This document shows, one piece after another, positions 26,231 to 32,141 of a stretch of 32,141 nucleotides of DNA. Every line of letters starts with the position of its first letter. Position 1 is the stretch's first letter. The notes under the pieces were generated by a model. It did no database searches. It worked only from the letters and a program-made list of their open reading frames with translations, and was not told the origin of the DNA. This DNA comes from Sphingopyxis sp. (lineage in GTDB: Bacteria > Pseudomonadota > Alphaproteobacteria > Sphingomonadales > Sphingomonadaceae): NCBI RefSeq assembly GCF_025869345.1, contig NZ_JAOZVW010000122.1:1-32141 (forward strand). Reading direction: 5' to 3'. Made by a program: the position numbers and the translations under genes.

Positions 26231-27754
26231 TTATGCCTTCTCCAGCAACCCTTCGTCCTTGATCCTTTTCTGCCACACCAGCGGCGCGTTGACGTGGACG
26301 TTCTGGCCTTCGCTGTCGACCGCGACGGTGACGGGGAAGTCCTTGACCTCGAATTCGTAGATCGCCTCCATGCCGAGGTCGGCGAAGCCGACGACCCTGC
26401 TTCCCTTGATGGCGCGCGCGACCAGATAGGCGGCGCCGCCGACCGCCATCAGATAGGCGCTCTTGTGCCTGGCGATCGCGTTGGTCGCGGCGGGGCCGCG
26501 CTCGGCCTTGCCGACGCAGGCGAGCAGGCCCTGATCGAGCATCATGTCCATGAACTTGTCCATGCGCGTTGCCGTGGTCGGCCCCGCGGGGCCGACGATC
26601 TCCTCGCCGACCGGATCGACCGGGCCGACATAATAGATGACGCGGCCCTTGAACTCGACCGGCAGTTCCTCGCCCTTCGCCAGCATGTCGGCGATGCGCT
26701 TGTGCGCGGCGTCGCGGCCGGTGAGCATCTTGCCATTGAGGAGGATGCGGTCGCCCTGCTTCCAGCTTGCGACCACCTCGGGCGTCAGCGTGTCGAGGTC
26801 GACGCGGATCGCCGCCTTGTCGGGCGCCCAGTCGATCTGCGGATAATCGGCGAGCACCGGCGGTTCGAGGAAGGCCGGTCCGCTGCCGTCGAGCGTGACA
26901 TGCGCGTGGCGCGTCGCGGCGCAGTTCGGGATCATCGCGACCGGCTTCGACGCCGCATGGGTCGGCCAGTCCTTGATCTTGATGTCGAGCACGGTGGCGA
27001 GGCCGCCGAGTCCCTGCGCGCCGATGCCGAGCGCGTTGACCTTTTCATACAGCTCGACGCGCAATTCCTCGATCGGCGACGATGGCCCGCGCGCGAGCAG
27101 TTCGGTCATGTCGATCGGGTCCATCAGCGACTGCTTGGCGAGCAGCATCGCCTTTTCCGCGGTGCCGCCGATCCCGATGCCGAGCATCCCCGGCGGGCAC
27201 CAGCCGGCGCCCATCTGCGGCACCATGTCGAGCACCCAGTCGACGATCGAGTCGCTGGGATTGAGCATCTTGAACTTCGACTTGTTCTCGCTGCCGCCGC
27301 CCTTCGCGGCGACGTCGATATGCACCTTGTCGCCGGGCACCATCTCGACATTGAGGACCGAGGGCGTGTTGTCCTTGGTATTGACGCGGCTGAACGCCGG
27401 GTCGGCGAGGATCGAGGCGCGCAGTTTGTTGTCGGGGTGGAGATAGGCTTTGCGCACGCCCTCATCGACGACCTGTTGCAGGCTGCGGGCGCTGTCGAGG
27501 CGGCAGTCCATGCCCCATTTGATGAAGACGGTGACGATGCCGGTGTCCTGACAGATCGGCCGGTGTCCCTCGGCGCACATCCGGCTGTTCGAGAGAATCT
27601 GCGCCATCGCATCCTTCGCGGCGGGCGACACCTCGCGCTCATAGGCGGCGCCGAGCGCGCGTATATAGTCCATCGGGTGGAAATAGCTGATGTACTGGAG
27701 CGCATCGGCGATCGTTTCGACGAGGTCGTCCTCGCGGATGATGACGGTGTTCAT
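26231..27754 (-). CDS. Fumarate hydratase class I (iron-sulfur type)
   Basis: Interconverts fumarate and malate in the TCA cycle. The 507-aa single chain is of the FumA/FumB type. The three cysteines that bind the [4Fe-4S] cluster are visible at Cys60 (NSRMCAEGHRPICQDTG), Cys186 (GAGWCPPGMLGIGIGG) and Cys278 (MIPNCAATRHAHV), with spacing like that in Leishmania class I fumarase. The C-terminal part has GPTTATRMDKFMDMML and KAERGPAA. The start has AAGG eight bases ahead. Class I enzymes are oxygen-sensitive; no class II gene is in the window. Confidence 0.95.
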   Translation of the reverse strand: MNTVIIREDDLVETIADALQYISYFHPMDYIRALGAAYEREVSPAAKDAMAQILSNSRMCAEGHRPICQDTGIVTVFIKWGMDCRLDSARSLQQVVDEGVRKAYLHPDNKLRASILADPAFSRVNTKDNTPSVLNVEMVPGDKVHIDVAAKGGGSENKSKFKMLNPSDSIVDWVLDMVPQMGAGWCPPGMLGIGIGGTAEKAMLLAKQSLMDPIDMTELLARGPSSPIEELRVELYEKVNALGIGAQGLGGLATVLDIKIKDWPTHAASKPVAMIPNCAATRHAHVTLDGSGPAFLEPPVLADYPQIDWAPDKAAIRVDLDTLTPEVVASWKQGDRILLNGKMLTGRDAAHKRIADMLAKGEELPVEFKGRVIYYVGPVDPVGEEIVGPAGPTTATRMDKFMDMMLDQGLLACVGKAERGPAATNAIARHKSAYLMAVGGAAYLVARAIKGSRVVGFADLGMEAIYEFEVKDFPVTVAVDSEGQNVHVNAPLVWQKRIKDEGLLEKA

Positions 27755-27828
27755 GGGTGCAGCCTTTCCCCCTTGTGGCAGGATTCGCCGGTCTCCCTAG
27801 ACCCGCATCGCCGCGACGGGAAGAGGGG

Positions 27829-28638
27829 TCAGGACCGGCGCCGGCCGAAGGTCGGGCGCCTTGGCGCGGGCCGGGCCGGAACGGGTTGCTGAAGCATCTC
27901 GGGCGGTTCGGCTTCGACCAACGGCCGCTTTTGCACGAAGGCGCGCCAGCTTGCGATCGCCGCGGTGCCGAGCAGCGCGATCCAGCCGCCGCCGGTCGCC
28001 GCGAGCAGCGTCCAGCCATAGTGCGAAGGAAGGGCGATCGCCATCAGCGCGGGCGCGCAGGCAACGATCACGAGCGTCCCCGCGAGCGTCCACCAGCGCC
28101 CGCCGAGCCGTGCCAGCGCCAGCCCGATCGCGACATTGGTGAGCGCGAGCAGGATGAATTTCGCGGCGACCGGATAGGGCAGGCTCGCCATTGCGGGCGA
28201 ATAGTCGCCGGCGGTGAAAGCCGCCTGGATGTCGAAGAGAAGCCAATTCTCCCTCGCATCGCAGAGCATCGCAAGGACGGGTAGCGCTGCGGCGAACGAG
28301 ATTATCTTCAGCCCGGTCTCACGCGCCAGCGCGATCAACCCGCAGCCGAGAAAGCCCGCGTAGAGCAGCATATAGAGATAGTCGCGCTCGTTGCCCGTCC
28401 GCATCATCGCGAGGCGACCGACCTGCCGCGCGTCGTTATCGGGACCGAATACGGCGATCAGATCGTCCTGACTGCCCGCGAATTCGAAGGCGAGGACGGG
28501 CGCGCCATAGCCCGGCTCGGCAGCGAAACTATCCTGTGGGAAGGTCTGGCCGAGCCACAAGCCGACCAGAATGACGCCGAAACCGAGGAACAGCGCCGCG
28601 TGCCACCAGCGTGCCGCCGGCAGCGCCGCCGCGCTCAA
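27829..28638 (-). CDS. Multi-pass membrane protein after zur, unknown function
   Basis: A 269-aa protein with about six hydrophobic segments (around 11-31, 89-105, 110-124, 157-175, 182-202 and 207-228), a large polar loop between the first two, and a basic, proline-rich tail. The start is a TTG at 28638, one base past the zur stop (TAG-A-TTG), so translation is probably coupled to zur; no ATG is near. Its place in a merC-zur-X run suggests control by zinc. The metal-binding His/Cys density is low, so a transporter role is not shown. No family recognised. Confidence 0.7.
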   Translation of the reverse strand: MSAAALPAARWWHAALFLGFGVILVGLWLGQTFPQDSFAAEPGYGAPVLAFEFAGSQDDLIAVFGPDNDARQVGRLAMMRTGNERDYLYMLLYAGFLGCGLIALARETGLKIISFAAALPVLAMLCDARENWLLFDIQAAFTAGDYSPAMASLPYPVAAKFILLALTNVAIGLALARLGGRWWTLAGTLVIVACAPALMAIALPSHYGWTLLAATGGGWIALLGTAAIASWRAFVQKRPLVEAEPPEMLQQPVPARPAPRRPTFGRRRS

Positions 28639-28639
28639 T

Positions 28640-29104
28640 CTATTGGCACTCGGCGCATTTGCCGCGCACTTCGATCACCGGGCGCTCGGCGGCAAAGCCC
28701 GTCGCGTCGGCGGCGGCGCGGACGCCGTCGGAAATCTTGTCGTTGTCGATATGCACCGCGCTGCCGCAGCTGTCGCAGATCAGGAAGATGCAGTCGTGGA
28801 GGCAGCCCGGATGGCTGTTGGCGACGAAGGCGTTGGCGCTCTCGACCCGGCGGACGAGGTTGTTCGCGACGAACAGGTCGAGGATGCGATAGACGCTGTT
28901 CGGCGCGACGCGTTTGCCGCGCTTTTGCGACACGATATCGGCGATCTCATAGGCGCTCGCGGGCTTGCCGATTTCGGCGACGGCGTCGAAGATCTGCGCG
29001 CGCATGTCGGTCCAGGCTTCGCCCGCGCCCTCGAGCGCGGTCTGCGCCGCGCTGGCGAGCGAGGCGCCGCTGGCCTCTATATGCGCATGATCATGCTTGC
29101 CCAT
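28640..29104 (-). CDS. zur: Zinc uptake regulator Zur (Fur family)
   Basis: Zinc-responsive repressor, 154 aa. A winged-helix domain (about 35-90: EIADIVSQKRGKRVAPNSVY and RILDLFVANNLVRRVES) is followed by a dimer domain with two CxxC pairs, Cys110/Cys113 (ICDSCGS) and Cys150/Cys153 (KCAEC), which form the structural zinc site, and His98, Cys101 and His103 (SHPGCLH) near the regulatory site. The length and pattern match Zur rather than Fur. No ribosome site is seen; a TTGCGG-N17-TACATT promoter ends six bases before the ATG, suggesting a leaderless mRNA besides the one from merC. Confidence 0.9.
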   Translation of the reverse strand: MGKHDHAHIEASGASLASAAQTALEGAGEAWTDMRAQIFDAVAEIGKPASAYEIADIVSQKRGKRVAPNSVYRILDLFVANNLVRRVESANAFVANSHPGCLHDCIFLICDSCGSAVHIDNDKISDGVRAAADATGFAAERPVIEVRGKCAECQ

Positions 29105-29110
29105 GGCGAT

Positions 29111-29139
29111 AATGTAGGCGCTTTGGGCGCGGCCCGCAA
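29111..29139 (-). promoter_or_regulatory. Candidate leaderless promoter of zur
   Basis: Minus strand TTGCGG, 17 bp, TACATT, then six bases to the ATG. Start of transcription would fall on or next to the first base of the start codon, which agrees with the lack of a ribosome site. Confidence 0.45.
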
Positions 29140-29156
29140 GTTGCGGGCAATGCGTA

Positions 29157-29591
29157 TCAGTGGCGCGCGCGGCGGTTGAGATCGTGGCCGAGCGCGACGA
29201 TCGCGACGCCGATCATCGTCGCCAGCACTTCGCTGCCGTCGTGCGGCCGCGCCAGCGCGCCCGCCATCATGCCGAGCCCGAAGCAGCCGACGCCGAAGGG
29301 CATCATATAGCCGTGGCTGAGCACCCCCGAAACCAGCGTCACCAGCGCGAAACCGATCGCGATGGCCAGGCCGACCTCGTGGAAGAGATGATTTTCGAGG
29401 AACACTCCGCCGACCGAGGCGATCGAGGCGAAGAAAATCGTCGTCGCGAGACAATGGACGAGACAGAGCCCCGACAGTCCCATCGCGAGCTGATCGCCCG
29501 ACAGCGAGGTCAGCGGCCGCGAATCGCGCGCAGCCCGCATCAGCGCGCCGAGGCGCGGCCATGCATGGCTGTGACTGGCGACTTGGGTCAC
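29157..29591 (-). CDS. MerC domain membrane protein
   Basis: A 144-aa membrane protein of the MerC superfamily. The signature GLCLVHCLAT (Cys43, His46, Cys47) lies in the first of four helices (about 35-60, 70-92, 95-115, 122-137). Ahead of it is a soluble N-terminal part with HSHAW, a possible metal ligand cluster. The start is GTG at 29591 with GGAG six bases before it. MerC was found as a mercury carrier, but chromosomal members beside zur, as here, probably handle zinc or another metal. It lies 52 bp upstream of zur and carries a Zur-box candidate in its promoter. Confidence 0.88.
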   Translation of the reverse strand: MTQVASHSHAWPRLGALMRAARDSRPLTSLSGDQLAMGLSGLCLVHCLATTIFFASIASVGGVFLENHLFHEVGLAIAIGFALVTLVSGVLSHGYMMPFGVGCFGLGMMAGALARPHDGSEVLATMIGVAIVALGHDLNRRARH

Positions 29592-29622
29592 CCGATTCTC
29601 CGTTGGTCCAACTGCGGGGCTT

Positions 29623-29651
29623 GATATGGCATAACATGACAGAGGTTACAA
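29623..29651 (-). promoter_or_regulatory. merC promoter overlapped by a Zur-box candidate
   Basis: On the minus strand TTGTAA (29646-29651), 17 bp, CATATC (29623-29628) is a plausible sigma-70 promoter. The imperfect palindrome GATATGGCATAACATGAC (29623-29640) keeps the GNNATG/CATNNC ends of alphaproteobacterial Zur boxes and covers the -10. Bound Zur would block transcription of merC, zur and the downstream gene when zinc is plentiful. Confidence 0.6.
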
Positions 29652-29666
29652 TGTCTCATTGCAACC
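29644..29666. promoter_or_regulatory. Second palindrome upstream of merC
   Basis: GGTTACAATG-TCT-CATTGCAACC, 9 of 10 paired positions, overlaps the merC -35 hexamer and adjoins the Zur-box candidate. It could be a site for a second regulator or a weaker Zur site. Confidence 0.45.
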
Positions 29667-29711
29667 TTCACATCCTCCCTTCGTCATCGCGGGGGTGACG
29701 GATGGGAGGTG

Positions 29712-31379
29712 TCATTGGGTCGCCTCTGCCCTGAGCGCCTTCCGGTCGAGCTTGCCGATCATCGTCTTGGGCAGACTCGCCCGCACCTCGACCGCGCTCA
29801 CCCGCTCATGCTTGCCGAGCCGGGCGTTGATCCAGGCCGCGAGCGCTTCGCCTGATACCTCATAGCCCTCCTCCAGCGTCACGAACGCTTTGGGCGTCTC
29901 GCCGCGATAGGCGTCGGGGACGCCGAGTACGATCGCTTCCTTGACCGCGGGATGCTCGTGGAGATGCGCCTCGATCACGCTCGGATAGACTTTGAAGCCG
30001 CCGACCGCGATCATGTCCTTCAGTCGGTCGACGATGCGGATATAGCCGTCGGCGTCGATCGCCGCGACGTCGCCGGTGCGCAGCCAGCCGTCCTCCGTGA
30101 AGCTGTCCTCATCGGCCTCGGGCCGGTTCCAATAGCCCTGCATGATCTGCGGCCCCTTGACCGCGAGTTCGCCCGCTTCGCCCGGCGCGGCGTCGCTGGT
30201 GGGATCGTCGCGGCCCAGCAGGCGGATGCGCGTTGCGGGGATGGGCTGGCCGATCGTGCCCGGCTTGACCGGGCCGTCATAGGGGTTGGTCGCGACGACC
30301 CCGGAGCTTTCGGTAAGGCCATAGCCCTCGACGAGCGACGCGCCGGTCGCGGCGATGAATTTTTCGCGCAGTTCGGCGGGCATCGGCGCGCCGCCCGAGA
30401 TGCAGACGCGCAGCGAAGAGAAATCGGTCTTCGCGAGGTCGGGATGGTCGAGCAGCGCCTGATACATGGTCGGCACGCCCGGCAGCGCGGTGGCCTTGGT
30501 CCGCGTGATCGCCGCGAGCGCCGCCTTGGCGTCGAAGCGCGGCAGCATCGTGATCATCCCGCCGTTGAGGACCGTGCGATTGAGCACGCAGGTGTTCGCA
30601 AAGACGTGGAAGAAGGGCAGCACCCCCAGGATGCGGTCGCCGGCATCGTGGTCGGGGTCGATCGCGTTGACCTGCCGCGCGTTGGCGGTGAGATTCTGAT
30701 GGGTCAGCTTCGCGCCTTTCGGCGTGCCGGTGGTGCCGCCCGTATATTGGATCAGCGCGACGTCCCGCTCCGCATCGATCGGGGCCGGATCGGGGCGTCC
30801 GTCGTTGGCAAGGAGCGCCGAAAAGCGGATGATACGAGGATCGGCGGGCAGCGCCGCAACCTCTTTTGTCTTGAACAATCGGTAGAGAACCGACTTCGCG
30901 GGCGGCAGTCCGCCCGCGATCGAGCCGACGACCAGATGCTTGAGGCTCGATCCGTCGAGCACCGCGAGCGCGGTCGGCAGCAGCGCCGCTGCGCTGAGCG
31001 TCATCAGCGTGTCGGTGCCCGAATCCTCGACCTGCGCCTCCAGCTCGGCGACGGTGTAGAGCGGCGAGAAATTGACCACCGTCGCCCCGGCGGCGAGCGC
31101 GCCATAATAGGCCGCAACATAATGCGGCACATTGGGCAGGAAGAGCCCGACGCGGCTTCCCTTGCCGATCCCGCGCTGCTGTAATCCGCGCGCGACGCGC
31201 GCGACGCCGTCCGCGACCTCGGCATAGGAAAAGCGGCGCCCCATGAAATCGAGCATCGGCGCGTCGCCTTTGCGCGCGGCGCTCGCTGCGAGCATGTCGG
31301 GAAGCGAGAGCGGAGCGAACGGCTGGTCCCATGGGGTCGGATGGCGATAATCGTGCGACCAGTCATGGGGGCTGTTCAT
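29712..31379 (-). CDS. Fatty acyl-CoA ligase (ANL superfamily, FadD-like)
   Basis: Activates a fatty or related carboxylic acid to its CoA thioester through an acyl-AMP. The 555-aa protein has the P-loop YTGGTTGTPKG (212-222), the adenylate motif GYGLTESSG (352-360), GWLRTGD, the hinge RLKDMIAVGGFKVYP, and the C-terminal catalytic Lys543 in PKTMIGKLDRKA. Length and motifs fit long-chain acyl-CoA ligases. AAAAGGA is upstream of the ATG at 31379. The neighbours do not show the chain length. It is divergent from a periplasmic protein gene. Confidence 0.94.
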   Translation of the reverse strand: MNSPHDWSHDYRHPTPWDQPFAPLSLPDMLAASAARKGDAPMLDFMGRRFSYAEVADGVARVARGLQQRGIGKGSRVGLFLPNVPHYVAAYYGALAAGATVVNFSPLYTVAELEAQVEDSGTDTLMTLSAAALLPTALAVLDGSSLKHLVVGSIAGGLPPAKSVLYRLFKTKEVAALPADPRIIRFSALLANDGRPDPAPIDAERDVALIQYTGGTTGTPKGAKLTHQNLTANARQVNAIDPDHDAGDRILGVLPFFHVFANTCVLNRTVLNGGMITMLPRFDAKAALAAITRTKATALPGVPTMYQALLDHPDLAKTDFSSLRVCISGGAPMPAELREKFIAATGASLVEGYGLTESSGVVATNPYDGPVKPGTIGQPIPATRIRLLGRDDPTSDAAPGEAGELAVKGPQIMQGYWNRPEADEDSFTEDGWLRTGDVAAIDADGYIRIVDRLKDMIAVGGFKVYPSVIEAHLHEHPAVKEAIVLGVPDAYRGETPKAFVTLEEGYEVSGEALAAWINARLGKHERVSAVEVRASLPKTMIGKLDRKALRAEATQ

Positions 31380-31519
31380 TGCCGGGATTCGTCCTTTTCG
31401 CGCTCGTTACTGACATCACTTTAAGCAACGCCGCCGCATATCGCAATCGGGGGACCCACGCTTGCGGCGCGGCGGCGCGGCGGCTAGGCAGGATCGTCTT
31501 TCTCGCCAGGGGTTGTTCC

Positions 31520-32056
31520 ATGCCGCAGCAGATTTCGCGCTTCGCCGCACCGCTCGTCCTCGTCTCGATGCTCATTGCCGCTCCGGCAACCGCAAAGGAC
31601 AAGGAGCCGCCCGCGCGTCCCGCGCAGATTCAGGAGCTTTACGCCTGCCGGGACATCGCCGACCCGACGGCGCGTCTGGCCTGCTTCGACCGCGAGGTCG
31701 GCGAATTGTCGCAGGCCGATCAGGCGCGCGAAATCGTCTTCACCGACAAGGAAACCGCGAAGAAGACGCGCCGCGGCCTGTTCGGCTTTTCCTTTCCCAA
31801 GCTCGGCGGGATTTTCGGCGGCGACGATGATGAGATCAAGGAAATCGACACGGTGATCCGGTCGGTCAGCGTCGACCGTTCGGGCAAATATACGCTGGTG
31901 ATGGAGGATGACGCGGTGTGGACGCAGATCGATACCACCGCCTTGCCGCGCCAGCCCAAACCGGGCCAGAAGATCCACATCAAGACCGCGACGATGGGCA
32001 GCTATTTCGCGACGATCGAGGGCGGCCGCGCGATCCGCCTGAAACGCGACCGCTGA
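31520..32056 (+). CDS. Exported protein of unknown function (178 aa)
   Basis: A Sec signal peptide (positive Arg7, hydrophobic residues 9-20, cleavage near ATA-K at 25-26) sends it to the periplasm. The mature part begins with a YACRDIADPTARLACFDREV segment in which Cys43 and Cys55 probably pair. The pattern C.xIxDxxxRLxCxD resembles the start of the VasI protein of type VI secretion, though nothing else here suggests that system. A basic, Gly/Phe-rich stretch and a beta-rich C-terminus follow. The start at 31520 has AGGGG seven bases ahead. The 85 bp after the stop hold only a GGGTC/GACCC pair at 32062-32073. Confidence 0.82.
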   Translation: MPQQISRFAAPLVLVSMLIAAPATAKDKEPPARPAQIQELYACRDIADPTARLACFDREVGELSQADQAREIVFTDKETAKKTRRGLFGFSFPKLGGIFGGDDDEIKEIDTVIRSVSVDRSGKYTLVMEDDAVWTQIDTTALPRQPKPGQKIHIKTATMGSYFATIEGGRAIRLKRDR

Positions 32057-32141
32057 TCCCAGGGTCAGGACCCATTAAATGCGCGATCGAGGTTTGAAGC
32101 GATTTTGCTCAGGGCGAGGAGGCAAGGCGTAGGAATATGTC

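Noticed and set aside
32057..32141. Start of a mobile element or gene at the window end
   Set aside because: Only a GGGTC/GACCC pair is visible in 85 bp; nothing supports a call without the sequence beyond.

Overview
The window is a GC-rich chromosomal segment from an alphaproteobacterium, almost certainly a member of the Sphingomonadaceae and most like Sphingopyxis. The evidence is the set of recognisable core genes (alphaproteobacterial AddA/AddB, TrcR/DUF1013, DUF1192, glnB-glnA), the codon use, and several families of short hairpin-rich intergenic repeats typical of sphingomonads. I saw no phage, transposase, integrase, CRISPR array, rRNA or tRNA. Nearly all of the DNA is ordinary housekeeping sequence.

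Layout. 1-7.0 kb (+): addB-addA-trxA, a recombinational repair helicase/nuclease followed by thioredoxin, ending at an inverted repeat shared with the convergent argJ. 7.0-11.3 kb (-): argJ (arginine biosynthesis), an aldehyde dehydrogenase and an exported M20 peptidase. 11.6-13.5 kb (-): glnB-glnA, the PII sensor and glutamine synthetase, with a clear intrinsic terminator and a sigma-54-like promoter candidate. 13.5-13.9 kb: the largest gene-free stretch, holding hairpins and a repeat. 13.9-16.1 kb (-): a PQQ quinohemoprotein alcohol dehydrogenase with a lipoprotein signal, preceded by a perfect 18-bp palindrome. 16.3-19.8 kb (-): map, then clpA with a small, previously easily missed ORF coupled to its stop codon. 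20.1-20.6 kb (-): two small proteins. 20.8-23.8 kb (+): quinone oxidoreductase, trcR and an MBL-fold hydrolase overlapping trcR. 24.0-26.1 kb: a small membrane protein, a DUF481 outer membrane protein and a two-helix membrane protein. 26.2-29.6 kb (-): class I fumarase, then a zinc-responsive cluster (MerC-like protein, Zur and a multi-pass membrane protein) with a Zur-box candidate at its head. 29.7-32.1 kb: a fatty acyl-CoA ligase and a divergent periplasmic protein.

The most unusual feature is a 120-bp member of a four-hairpin palindromic repeat family that sits in frame inside addA and adds about 40 residues. Two intergenic relatives (8.3 and 17.2 kb) show paired substitutions that keep the stems intact, so structure appears to be selected or inherited as a unit. 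Other points worth a look are the small ORF after clpA, the Zur-box/MerC/Zur arrangement with a possible leaderless zur mRNA, the palindromic operator before the alcohol dehydrogenase, and an internal duplication in the DUF481 protein. I did not find convincing evidence of a wholly new multi-gene system.
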